Positions 18,702-26,433 of a DNA stretch of 64,000 bases are shown here, one piece after another. The stretch is taken from contig JAGXTJ010000055.1 in the NCBI GenBank assembly GCA_018333655.1, positions 1 to 64,000 on the forward strand, written 5' to 3'. This DNA is from Bacillota bacterium (GTDB taxonomy: Bacteria > Bacillota > UBA994). Position numbers and translations under genes: made by a program. The notes under the pieces are model-generated. The model saw nothing but the letters and a program-made list of their open reading frames with translations. It searched no databases and was not told the DNA's origin. The first letter of the stretch is position 1. Each line of letters opens with the position of its first letter.

Positions 18702-19907
18702 ATGGCCATAGCCGGTGTAGCCTTCTCATTTGTCGTCATCATCTACCTCGTGCAACGCAAGGTGCACTTGTACCTAGCCTTACTTGTCGGCGCACTTCTC
18801 GTAGGACTTACCACCGGGCAGGCTCCCCTCTCCTTGCTGCAGGTCTCGGCTGAGGCCTTACTTATGCCTATGGCCATAGATTTAATGATGGCGCTAGCAC
18901 TAATCAGCATGCTAGGTAGTGTGATGCAGGAACTAGGCCTACTCGCCAAGATGGTGGAACTACTACAGGTTGTTCTGCAGAGCACCAAACTGACTATTAT
19001 TTTCGTTCCCTCCATAATTGGCTCGCTCCTAGTGACCGGCGGCGCGATCTTGTCAGCCCCCACAGTAGGAGAATTGGGGGCACAGCTCGATCTTCCACCA
19101 GAAAGACTTTCTGCCATCAATTTATTGTTTCGCCATGGCTGGTACTTTGTCTATCCCCTTATGCCAGCTTTCATCCTCATCACCAGCATCACGGATGTTG
19201 CTCTGTCGACCCTAGTCCTGTGGCAACTACCACTCACAGTCGCCGTTTTAGTCGCAGGTTACTTTAGCTACCTCCACAAAGTAAAGGATCGCAATACAAC
19301 GAAGCGTTTGCCCACCCGACAGGATTTCATTGATCTTATAAAGTATACCTCCCCCCTCTGGGCGAGCCTTACTTTGACTGTGGCCTTTAATCTCTCCTTT
19401 CCGCTGGCTCTCCTGCTGGGCCTAGGGCTAGCCCTCGCTATAGGCGATGTTACCCTCGCGATGCTGCCAAGGCTACTTTACCGCAGCCTAAACTTTCCGA
19501 TTATCGCCTCGGGCGCCAGTATTATTATTTTTAAGGCGGTTACAGGGCAGGTGACCGCTCTACCACCTCTCATCGAGCAACTCCTCCAAGCCGGGTTGCC
19601 GCCACAGGCCCTCTTTATCGTGGTGCCCTTCTTGGTTGGCTTTTTGTCCTCGTCTAATACTTCCGCCATCGCCCTAACGATGCCTCTCTTGCTCCCGATT
19701 ATGCAGAAGACCGATTTAGTGCTTTTTGGCGCCATTGCCGCCTATTCCTCCTCATTAGTTGGCTACTTTGCTTCTCCGCTACATCTCTGCCAAGTCGTTA
19801 CGCTATCGCACTTTAAGTGCAAAATAATGCCTCTCTACCGTGAATACATTTGGCCGCTAATTGCCGTAGTTGTCACCATGACGGCAATATCTCTGCTTCT
19901 ACTGTAG
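18702..19907 (+). CDS. DUF401 family membrane protein (putative permease)
   Basis: A 401-residue very hydrophobic protein with about ten transmembrane helices in the ion-transporter-like DUF401 family. Distinctive stretches are IVFVPSIIGSLLVTGGAI-like sequence with SAPTVGELGAQLDLPPERL after it, INLLFRHGWYFVYPLMPAFIL, and FLSSSNTSAIALTMPLLLPI near the C-terminus, repeated half-domain features seen in GntP/DctM-like permeases. GGAG precedes the ATG. A canonical TATAAT lies about 50 bases upstream with a poor -35, and a terminator follows the stop, so it is a single-gene transcript. Substrate unknown, possibly an organic anion. Confidence 0.85.
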   Translation: MAIAGVAFSFVVIIYLVQRKVHLYLALLVGALLVGLTTGQAPLSLLQVSAEALLMPMAIDLMMALALISMLGSVMQELGLLAKMVELLQVVLQSTKLTIIFVPSIIGSLLVTGGAILSAPTVGELGAQLDLPPERLSAINLLFRHGWYFVYPLMPAFILITSITDVALSTLVLWQLPLTVAVLVAGYFSYLHKVKDRNTTKRLPTRQDFIDLIKYTSPLWASLTLTVAFNLSFPLALLLGLGLALAIGDVTLAMLPRLLYRSLNFPIIASGASIIIFKAVTGQVTALPPLIEQLLQAGLPPQALFIVVPFLVGFLSSSNTSAIALTMPLLLPIMQKTDLVLFGAIAAYSSSLVGYFASPLHLCQVVTLSHFKCKIMPLYREYIWPLIAVVVTMTAISLLLL

Positions 19908-19932
19908 ACTCATACTAAGACCAATCAAGCAT

Positions 19933-19972
19933 GATCCCCCCACCGTGCCGAGCGGTGAGGGGGTCATTTGTT
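19933..19972 (+). terminator. Rho-independent terminator after the DUF401 gene
   Basis: GATCCCCCCACCG pairs with CGGTGAGGGGGTC around a short loop and is followed by ATTTGTTG. Located 25 bp past the stop codon. Confidence 0.8.
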
Positions 19973-20039
19973 GATGCTGCATATCTACACCTAGGGTGGG
20001 CAAAATGAAGAGACATTTGGTGAAAGCGAGGCTTTGATT

Positions 20040-20297
20040 ATGGAAAAAGAACTAAGCATTGTCGGCATACTGGTAGACAACAGGCCCGATCATGCTCCCC
20101 TTGTGCAGCGCGTAATCTCAGACTTTGGGCAGTGCATCCTAGGTCGCTTCGGCATTCCAGACCCATGTGGAGAAAATGGGCTCATCACCTTGGTAATGGA
20201 ATGTGATAGCGAGACCCGCAATCAACTACAAAAGCGCTTAACAGACCTGTCAACCGTTTCTTTTAACAGCATGTGCGTAAAGAGAAACCCCCACTAA
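20040..20297 (+). CDS. TM1266-family ACT-like regulator (iron-only hydrogenase system regulator)
   Basis: An 85-residue protein with the ferredoxin-like fold of the TM1266 family: MEKELSIVGILVDNRPDHAPLVQRVI, then the conserved GQCILGRFGIPDP, and LITLVMECDSET. Members are small dimeric ACT/NikR-C-like proteins often linked to FeFe-hydrogenase genes; none are seen here, so the hydrogenase link is family knowledge only. The ATG at 20040 follows GCGAGG. Its last 48 bp overlap the 3' end of the convergent DUF1461 gene, which is unusual for this compact region. Confidence 0.75.
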   Translation: MEKELSIVGILVDNRPDHAPLVQRVISDFGQCILGRFGIPDPCGENGLITLVMECDSETRNQLQKRLTDLSTVSFNSMCVKRNPH

Positions 20298-20945
20298 CGC
20301 GGCTACACCCGCTAAGGCAAATTTACCTACCGTCAGGAGCACAATCCTAAGGGCCGCGGCCATAAAGAATGGCTCCGGCACCATGCGAATCAAGTACTCT
20401 GTGGCGGGGTTGAGTAACCACAAATCGTTGTCGAAGGTGAGTAAGTGGAATAGAGTGAAGTAATGCGTGAAATCTACCGCCGCCAAAAGGCCCAAAATGA
20501 GGAGCAGGCAAGAAATTACGGCTGACCCACAGAAGTAGCCCCTGACTCCTCTATTAAAGTTGCGCGTCCAAAGTAAGGCCGTTAACAGGAGCAACAGGGC
20601 GACGATGCTGATATTGCGCACTAAAAAAGTCAGAGCGAAAAGATAGCGCACGTCTCGCAAATGTTTTACTTCTCGCTCGCCGTAAAGCAACCCATTACGT
20701 CCCCGCACTGTTGCCACTACGTTTGGGCTAGGCACCTCGCCCCGTAAGTAGTCGAGTAAGACCTCGGTGTAACTCATGAGCGTCGGCAAATCAACCCTAA
20801 GATCTTCTGGAACACCTAGGGCGGTGTATTGTGCGGCGTAGAACTGCCTGTCAAAACTTACCTCGATTATGGCCATAGACAAAAAGGCCAAAAAGACGGC
20901 AACGGCGAGAAAGGCACCCAGTACAAAAGGCAGTTTGCGCCTCAT
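20250..20945 (-). CDS. Lit-like DUF1461 (TIGR01906) integral membrane protein
   Basis: A 231-residue four-helix membrane protein. An N-terminal helix follows MRRKLP, then an extracytoplasmic segment with PTLMSYTEVLLDYLRG and FGEREVKH-like LLYGEREVKHLRDV, two central helices, and the family block TLFHLLTFDNDLWLLNPATE before the last helix. DUF1461 includes Lit, the lipoprotein intramolecular transacylase that makes lyso-form lipoproteins in some Bacillota. Whether this member has that activity is inference. Its ATG is 3 bp after the queF stop, so it is coupled to queF, and it overlaps the convergent TM1266-like gene by 48 bp. Confidence 0.85.
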   Translation of the reverse strand: MRRKLPFVLGAFLAVAVFLAFLSMAIIEVSFDRQFYAAQYTALGVPEDLRVDLPTLMSYTEVLLDYLRGEVPSPNVVATVRGRNGLLYGEREVKHLRDVRYLFALTFLVRNISIVALLLLLTALLWTRNFNRGVRGYFCGSAVISCLLLILGLLAAVDFTHYFTLFHLLTFDNDLWLLNPATEYLIRMVPEPFFMAAALRIVLLTVGKFALAGVAALVGVSLYAHAVKRNG

Positions 20946-20948
20946 CCC

Positions 20949-21359
20949 CTACTCCCTGACGTAGGCGGCCTTAACCCGCGTGCCCATACCACCACGCAGG
21001 GCGAAATCCCCTTCTACTTCCATCGAGAGCGGTTGACAGGCCGCTACCAAATCATTTAGGATCTGCACCACAACATGCTCTTGTAAGACACCGACGTTGC
21101 GGTAGGTTAACAGGTAGTACTTGAGGCTTTTTAACTCGATGAGCTTCTTGTCAGGCACGTAGCTGATGTAGATACCGCCAAAGTCAGGCAGACCAGTCCA
21201 CGGACATACCGATGTGAATTCCTCAGTATAGTACTCCACATCAACCTCTTGGCCGGGATACTGGTAGTCCATGACCTCTAGCAAATCGGCTCGCACTGCT
21301 GTTTCTTTTTCTACGTCAAAGCGTAGACTGGTGTATTTGTCGCCTATCACGTTACTCAT
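20949..21359 (-). CDS. queF: NADPH-dependent 7-cyano-7-deazaguanine reductase
   Basis: Reduces preQ0 to preQ1 in queuosine tRNA modification. This is the short, unimodular type of 136 residues. The catalytic cysteine lies in FTSVCPWTGLPDFG, the NADPH-binding region in LIELKSLKYYLLTYRN, and the substrate Glu/His in LQEHVVVQILNDL. AAGGAGG precedes the ATG and a good promoter lies 27 bp upstream. Other queuosine genes are not in the window. It is followed immediately by the Lit-like gene. Confidence 0.94.
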   Translation of the reverse strand: MSNVIGDKYTSLRFDVEKETAVRADLLEVMDYQYPGQEVDVEYYTEEFTSVCPWTGLPDFGGIYISYVPDKKLIELKSLKYYLLTYRNVGVLQEHVVVQILNDLVAACQPLSMEVEGDFALRGGMGTRVKAAYVRE

Positions 21360-21385
21360 TCCGCCTCCTTCTAGTATTCATCCTG

Positions 21386-21414
21386 ATTGTAGCAAACTGC
21401 CGTCCCCAGAACAA
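21386..21414 (-). promoter_or_regulatory. Sigma-A promoter of queF
   Basis: On the minus strand TTGTTC (21414-21409), 17 bases, then TACAAT (21391-21386), with TGC directly before the -10 making it extended. The leader would be only about 20 bases, leaving no room for a preQ1 riboswitch. Confidence 0.7.
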
Positions 21415-21430
21415 CCATCGCCCCGCCCTA

Positions 21431-23680
21431 CTACCTGCCGCGCCTACTATTTTGGCGATTATTGACAAATACCTTGTCTGGCGCCGGACTCTTTTGCTCG
21501 TCTTGCCGGAGCGCTCTACTTATTTCCGCCGCAACATGTTCCTTTAGCGCCTCATTGCGGCCTTCTAGCAAGGCGGCGAGCTCCTGCTTATGCCTCGCGG
21601 TTAGCTCATCGGCAAGCTTCCCTAGCCGTCCGCGATAATCAAGATGTGCCTCGGCCTTGAGCGCATCTAATCTAACTAGGTATGCACGCTCTATCTCTGC
21701 CACCATTTCAGCCGCACGGCGACTAATGGCACTCTGCAGCAGTTGCTCTACCTCTCCTAGTTTGGCCTCTATCGCCCCCAGCCATCGCGCGTACACATCC
21801 TGCACTTTGATATTGATTTCTGAGACTATCTGCGTTTCGTGCCCGCGCATGGTTTCTGTCGTTGTGCTCTTTAGTTCCTCGCGGAATAGTGCCGCCTGCC
21901 GATTCATCTCTGCCCGCTCTTCGTCCCAGACCGCGCGCCAAGTAGAGAAGTGAGTTTCCATCTGGGAGTTCCATCCCACAACTGAAGACTCAAAGCGCGC
22001 TCTAAACTCATGGTAGAGATTCGCCGCTAGCGCTTCTTGTGCTTTGCTCTGCCGCTCTACTAGCGCCTGGTAAGCATGCTCTTGCTTGGTCACGACTTCG
22101 GCTTCAAGCTGATGTAAGGCACCGGCAATGGTCTGTGAAAATTTGCCTTCGAGATTTTGGAGCAGCCTAGCCGTATCTTCCTGCCACGAGGACGAGGTGA
22201 GAGTGAGGCGCGCAGCCAGCTGTTCGACGCTCTCTAGACGCAGGCCCTCTTGTTCGGCACGAAACATCTCACGATAGACATCACTCAGATTTTCGGCCTC
22301 GGCCTCAAATTTTGCACTCAGGGCAAGCGAGGCGCTCTCAAATAGTCTGCCCAAGTCAAGCCGAAAATCCTGCCCGAGGAGCTCAATCTCTGCTTGGTGT
22401 TGTCTCAATAAGTCTGCTCTCTGATCGGTGACATATTCCGCGCAGGCAGACTTAAGCTTGTTTAGGGAGGTCTCCTCCCACGCCAGTAGGTCCGCCCTCG
22501 TCTTCTGATTGTATTCGTTGCCTAGAGTCATAACTTGCCCACTCAGCTCGGCTAGGAGCTCTGTGCGTGACGATTTATGGTCTTCTCTGATCTGGCGAGC
22601 GAGCTCGTTTAGTCGCCCCTCATTCTGCCCTTTCATCTGCTCTTCAAGCTCATGCCACCGCCCCTGCCACGAACGGAGGGCCTTTTCTACGAGCGGGGCA
22701 ATTTGCCGCGCGATATGTTCCTCTTCCTTGGTTAGCCAGTGCTTAAAAATATCGGCCACATGCTCATTCCAGCCCGTCAAATTGGCATTCAACCACTGGT
22801 GTATCACTCTGTCCTGTGCCTGCTGCCAGTCGCGTCCCTGTTTAGCGACTTGCTCAACTAGCTGTTTTTTCCACTCCGTCAAATCTGCCCCTAGGTCATG
22901 CTCCACCTGTTTCTGCCACTGCAAGACTCCTTGCGCTGATCTCTCCTGCTCTCGCTGACATATCAGCTGCCACTCTTGATGCCACTTCTCTTGCACTAGC
23001 GACCACGCCTCAGCTACGGCCAGCAAGTGACCATTAAGGGCTTCCTTTTGCAGAGCCAGCAACTCATCGCGCTGCTGCTGCATCTGCTGCCCTGAAGCTA
23101 GTCTGTCCTTCTCGCGGAGCTCTCTCTCTAGTTCGGCAAAACGAGCGCTCTCTCTGTGTATTACCTCTTGCTCGCGCCAATCAACTTCTAGTCTTTGCAG
23201 CTCTCGCCCAAACCTATCTCGCCACTCACCCTCTAACTGTATAAGGCGCTTGGTCGATTGCTCCTGCCATGCCGCTTCGCGTGCCTCCATATCTTGCCGC
23301 AGTTTCTGCATGTTTTGCTGCAATTCTTGGCTTACCAACCTTTGATTCTCGCGCAACCAATCTAGTGCCTTGCCCTCGCTGTCGGTCTTGCGTTGTAGTA
23401 CCCACTCTGACTCTAGCTTGGCCTGCCTAAAGGCGATAGCCTCGAGAAACTTGCGCTCTTGTTCATCAATGCGTGAGCGTTCCGCCTGTCGCCACTCTCG
23501 CTCACTGCGCTGACGCTCGTTTTCGAGCGCCTCCACTAAGTGCCTCTCAAACTTGAGGCGTTCGTTGTCGAGCCGCTCTCGCCACGCCACAGCGCTCTCC
23601 GGGCTAGTCACAGGAGGTGCCTGTGAGTCTTGCACCGGCACCTCCTTATGTCCTTGCTGAGCCCCTTTTTTCTTAGTCAC
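21431..23680 (-). CDS. Large Trp-rich coiled-coil protein of unknown function
   Basis: A 749-residue protein that is helical and charged almost throughout, with no signal peptide, membrane segment, Walker motif or other domain. Glu, Gln, Arg, Ala and Leu dominate; about two dozen tryptophans recur, most preceded by an acidic or small residue and followed by a polar one (EREWRQ, EGEWRDR, EVDWREQ, LTEWKKQ, GRDWQQ). A Ser/Arg tail (NNRQNSRRGR) ends it. Start is GTG 23680, eight bases after AAGGGGGG. It may be a scaffold or an SMC-like spacer without ATPase heads. It has no obvious operon partner. Function unknown. Confidence 0.8.
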   Translation of the reverse strand: MTKKKGAQQGHKEVPVQDSQAPPVTSPESAVAWRERLDNERLKFERHLVEALENERQRSEREWRQAERSRIDEQERKFLEAIAFRQAKLESEWVLQRKTDSEGKALDWLRENQRLVSQELQQNMQKLRQDMEAREAAWQEQSTKRLIQLEGEWRDRFGRELQRLEVDWREQEVIHRESARFAELERELREKDRLASGQQMQQQRDELLALQKEALNGHLLAVAEAWSLVQEKWHQEWQLICQREQERSAQGVLQWQKQVEHDLGADLTEWKKQLVEQVAKQGRDWQQAQDRVIHQWLNANLTGWNEHVADIFKHWLTKEEEHIARQIAPLVEKALRSWQGRWHELEEQMKGQNEGRLNELARQIREDHKSSRTELLAELSGQVMTLGNEYNQKTRADLLAWEETSLNKLKSACAEYVTDQRADLLRQHQAEIELLGQDFRLDLGRLFESASLALSAKFEAEAENLSDVYREMFRAEQEGLRLESVEQLAARLTLTSSSWQEDTARLLQNLEGKFSQTIAGALHQLEAEVVTKQEHAYQALVERQSKAQEALAANLYHEFRARFESSVVGWNSQMETHFSTWRAVWDEERAEMNRQAALFREELKSTTTETMRGHETQIVSEINIKVQDVYARWLGAIEAKLGEVEQLLQSAISRRAAEMVAEIERAYLVRLDALKAEAHLDYRGRLGKLADELTARHKQELAALLEGRNEALKEHVAAEISRALRQDEQKSPAPDKVFVNNRQNSRRGR

Positions 23681-23907
23681 CCGCGTATCCCCCCTTGCCA
23701 CATATTCACATCATCATATGCAGCACTAGGGCGCAGGGATAAAAATTACGCCACCACGAAAGCTATGAGCAGGCCGGCAATGGACACGACTAGGGGCGGA
23801 GCGAAGTCTAACCCCAGCCCGAAGACATTCAGTGTCAAACTTAGCACTGCCCCAACTTTTCTTAATGAGCAAGGTGGGGCTGTCTGACGCCTGCAATAAT
23901 TCTTTGC
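23681..23907. other. Intergenic stretch with possible coding remnant
   Basis: Holds the promoter region of the coiled-coil gene and, on the minus strand, a frame ending at about 23750 that would encode a short hydrophobic tail (LTLNVFGLGL ... VSIAGLLIAFVVA) but has no ATG or ribosome binding site. A GCCCCA..TGGGGC inverted repeat near 23850-23882 may terminate the PH-domain gene. The remnant could be the end of a decayed membrane protein. Confidence 0.3.
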
Positions 23908-24456
23908 TCACGCTTTTCGGAGCGTCTCAATTATCTTGACTACCCGGTCTGGATCTTCAGGTGTGAAGAGAACCGGACGCCCTTTTTTAAGTTTTAACAC
24001 TACCACTGCCTCATCGACATGACTTGCTACCGCATCCACTAGGCCAAACTCGCCGAATGGAAAAATGCCCACCTTATAATCCGAAGTACCATATGCCCAC
24101 CATGCCCACCATCCCAGCGAAGGCATGTCAGCATAAACAGTCGCTAGCTCAATGTCAGCGTAGGCAATAGTACGTCTTCGGAAAGCGGAACATAGATACA
24201 CGCCATCTCCTCTAAGCTCGTAAGACAGATACCCCGGCAGGTACAGATCTATGGTTACCTTGACCAGAATGAACAGGGGGAACCCTACCATCTGGATTAG
24301 GCGTCCTTCTCTCCACAAGCCAAAGGCTACAGGCACCGCCAACAAAGCACTTAGCACGATTAGCTGCTGTATCACCGCCGAATAATCTTGTGGATTCTCT
24401 CTCTTAATAAGCTTCACAGGGAGTACCAAGGTTGGTTTAGCTACTTGGACCGCCAT
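23908..24456 (-). CDS. Bacterial PH-domain membrane protein
   Basis: A 182-residue protein with two N-terminal transmembrane helices (QLIVLSALLAVPVAFGLW and MVGFPLFILVKVTIDLYL) followed by a cytoplasmic PH-like beta domain: YELRGDGVYLCSAFRRRTIAYADI, then a Trp-rich turn GWWAWWAYGT and the C-terminal strand/helix VLFTPEDPDRVVKIIETL, a hallmark of bacterial PH (bPH) proteins. AGGGGG lies upstream of the ATG. Such proteins act as membrane-associated sensors or scaffolds of unknown ligand. It is close to the border of the accessory island on its upstream side. Confidence 0.75.
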   Translation of the reverse strand: MAVQVAKPTLVLPVKLIKRENPQDYSAVIQQLIVLSALLAVPVAFGLWREGRLIQMVGFPLFILVKVTIDLYLPGYLSYELRGDGVYLCSAFRRRTIAYADIELATVYADMPSLGWWAWWAYGTSDYKVGIFPFGEFGLVDAVASHVDEAVVVLKLKKGRPVLFTPEDPDRVVKIIETLRKA

Positions 24457-24504
24457 AATTACATACCCCCTATGTCCTTGTGCACTACATCTTCTTCTTG
24501 ACCA

Positions 24505-24780
24505 CTAGTGTGGTAGCCCGAGATGTCGCTTGTAGTTGTTCATAGCAGTCTGCATAAGGCCCTGAACATCATCAAAGTCCCAGTGCCGATTGTCTGCCAC
24601 TGTTTCAACCCCCAGACCCCCTGGACCACTCAGAAACGCAAAATAAGCAGTTCGACCCGCCCAATACCAAATCCTGTTTTGAGGATCTTGCTCGATGCGC
24701 ACAACCCTTTGCCAATCTCGGCGCACCTCGTCCTTCTCTACCGTGACAAATGAAATTAGCTGAATGACGCTGTTTATCAC
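24505..24780 (-). pseudogene. 5'-truncated gene cut by IS remnant
   Basis: The 3' end of a minus-strand gene remains: about 90 codons ending in FDDVQGLMQTAMNNYKRHL, preceded by YWAGRTAYFAFLSGPGG and SFVTVEKDEVRRDWQR. It looks like a soluble domain, perhaps from a membrane protein given the hydrophobic start. Its reading frame runs into sequence that belongs to the opposite-strand transposase remnant near 24775-24800, so the natural start is lost. The family is not recognised. Confidence 0.6.
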
Positions 24781-25315
24781 GCCCACAGCAGGCCGGGAAG
24801 CCCCAGATAAGGAATACAACGCCGATAAGTTTACCTACGTCGAGGGCAAGGATTGCTACATTTGCCCGCTTGGCCAAGTACTAAAGCGCACTGGCACAAA
24901 GGAGAGCCGAGTATACCAGAACAAAAAGGCTTGCGAACAATGCCCCGAAAGGGCCAAGTGCACTACCGGTGACTTTAAGCGACTTAGCATTAGCCATTAC
25001 CAGAGGATCTTCACTGCAACTGACAAGCGCTTGGCGGAGAACTTAGAACTCTACAGGCGGCGACAAATGATCGTGGAGCACCCTTTAGGGACCATTAAGC
25101 GCTCTATGAATGGCTACTACTTCCTGCTCCGCACCATAAAGAAGGTGCGGAGCGAAGTTGCGTTGCTGTTCTTCGCCTACAACCTAAAACGTGTACAAAA
25201 TATCCTCGGTCAGAAGGAATTAATGAAGAGACTTGCTGCTCTTCTTTTTCGGCTCTATTCCGGCAATGCAAAAATGGTCGCCAGATTGCACTTGTTGGCC
25301 AGTGAGGGATACTAA
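24781..25315 (+). pseudogene. IS1182-family transposase, C-terminal remnant
   Basis: About 178 codons of the C-terminal part of a DDE transposase: FTYVEGKDCYICPLGQVL, a zinc-like CEQCPERAKC, and the catalytic Glu region RRRQMIVEHPLGTIKRSM followed by LRTIKKVRSEVALLFFAYNLKR. This order is typical of the IS1182 group. The N-terminal half with the two catalytic Asp residues is missing, so the element cannot move by itself. It truncates the minus-strand gene to its left. Typical IS-like 3' sequence (ending near CAGTCT at 25371) follows. Confidence 0.85.
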
Positions 25316-25360
25316 AACACGCATTCTAAGAGTAGTAAAGGCTATTAAAACACGCATTCT
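25313..25360 (+). repeat. 15-bp direct repeat at the transposase 3' end
   Basis: TAAAACACGCATTCT occurs at 25313-25327 (starting in the stop codon region of the transposase) and again at 25346-25360, a 33-bp period. The second copy runs into CGCACAGTCTG, which may be the right inverted terminal repeat of the IS. Confidence 0.6.
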
Positions 25361-25370
25361 CGCACAGTCT

Positions 25371-25830
25371 GCCGTCCCTTTTGGACGCCGCCTGCATACC
25401 GGTCACCTATGGAATTTCATTAAACACTGAAATTCCCGTTCTGGACAGTTAACAGGTTGTCTTCCAGACTAATCCCGGGGCAGGGACGAGGCCCCGGTTT
25501 TGATGACATCTCACCATTTCGATACTTCTCCAGCGGTTCAGTTTCCTTGGGAAATTTCAGTGTTGATTGAAATTCCATTCGTCTCCGTAGTACTCACCTG
25601 CCGGGGTCTCTGCCCCGACTTTCCCCCTAACGCTCACCACCATGGCTTTTGCCCACAGCAGCTTAGGGTGGTTTGAAGTCTCCACCTGCATGGTGACTCC
25701 GAAGGGCCTTCCTTCATCTTTTGTGCAGCAAGGCTGCAGTCGCGTTGACTACAGCTTTCGTGGCGCAACGTCCCTTCTGGTTCATACGAGGCAAAGTGTC
25801 GCTAAAACCTGCGGCGAGCGTTGATATTCC
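25371..25830. other. Structured noncoding stretch rich in inverted repeats
   Basis: No gene is visible in 25316-25889. The segment contains, in order, GGAATTTCA/TGAAATTCC (25411-25436), TCTGGAC/TTCCAGA (25441-25468), CCGGGGC/GCCCCGG (25475-25497), a second copy of the first hairpin in inverted orientation (25549-25577), CGGGG/CCCCG (25602-25617) and CACCATG/CATGGTG (25638-25695). Such dense structure suggests a folded RNA or a mobile noncoding element such as a decayed group II intron; no domain V or intron ORF was found. The 25830-25889 remainder shows nothing. Confidence 0.5.
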
Positions 25831-25889
25831 TTGGTCTTACGCGTTGCTCATCGTTATGCATTTCGGGAACTCGGGTTGTAAGCAATGTC

Positions 25890-26198
25890 TCAATGCTTAG
25901 CGCTGTCTCTGAAGGATACATAACAGCCGAAAGCCAAGACGGCATATGCAAACCGAGTTAGGGCAAAGCTGGTTTGACTCACTATGAGCCAACCGCTAAC
26001 GTTTATGATCGTCGACGGATCTACGACGAGTAGTTGCACTAGCCCCACTAGCTGTGTGAGAAGCATGGTAAGGAAAAACAAGAATGTGTACCTCGAGATG
26101 ATTGCAGCACTCTTGCTAATGATGTTGTAGCTAAAATACGTTCCTAGCGCCATAATTAGTGCTGTCACAAGAGCAACTGGAACCTGTATGTCGCGCAT
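25890..26198 (-). CDS. Small membrane protein, 102 aa
   Basis: A hydrophobic protein with three predicted transmembrane helices: VPVALVTALIMALGTYFSYNI, YTFLFFLTMLLTQLVGLVQLLVV and SFALTRFAYAVLAFGCYVSF. The ATG at 26198 has GGAGGT at normal distance. The family is not recognised. It is the first gene right of the structured noncoding stretch and belongs to the accessory island; a partly repeated GCTATTGTC(G/T)CA motif occurs twice (about 26229 and 26311) in its upstream region. Confidence 0.6.
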   Translation of the reverse strand: MRDIQVPVALVTALIMALGTYFSYNIISKSAAIISRYTFLFFLTMLLTQLVGLVQLLVVDPSTIINVSGWLIVSQTSFALTRFAYAVLAFGCYVSFRDSAKH

Positions 26199-26433
26199 TT
26201 TGTTTACCTCCGTTGGGGGGATTTCTTGCGGGCTATTGTCGCATGAGCACATGTGGTCGCTGACTACAATCGTCAGCAATGGCGTGGCCTCCCATCTATT
26301 AGGCTCCCCCACGCTATTGTCTCACGAAGACTTGTGTTTGTTCAGCCCCTCTGTGCGAAAAATTGCTTTCCCTTTCCGCCTTAACCCTTGCTACATATGG
26401 ACTTTAAAATTATGCGTCATTTCTGAACATGTC

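Noticed and set aside
20949-21430. preQ1 riboswitch upstream of queF
   Set aside because: The predicted leader is about 20 bases, too short for any preQ1 aptamer.
23726-23911. 61-codon minus-strand frame near the PH-domain gene
   Set aside because: Composition is not protein-like and no ribosome binding site precedes it; the hydrophobic remnant in the other frame is described separately.
25371-25830. CRISPR array or tRNA cluster as explanation for the structured stretch
   Set aside because: No regular repeat-spacer period and no cloverleaf could be drawn.
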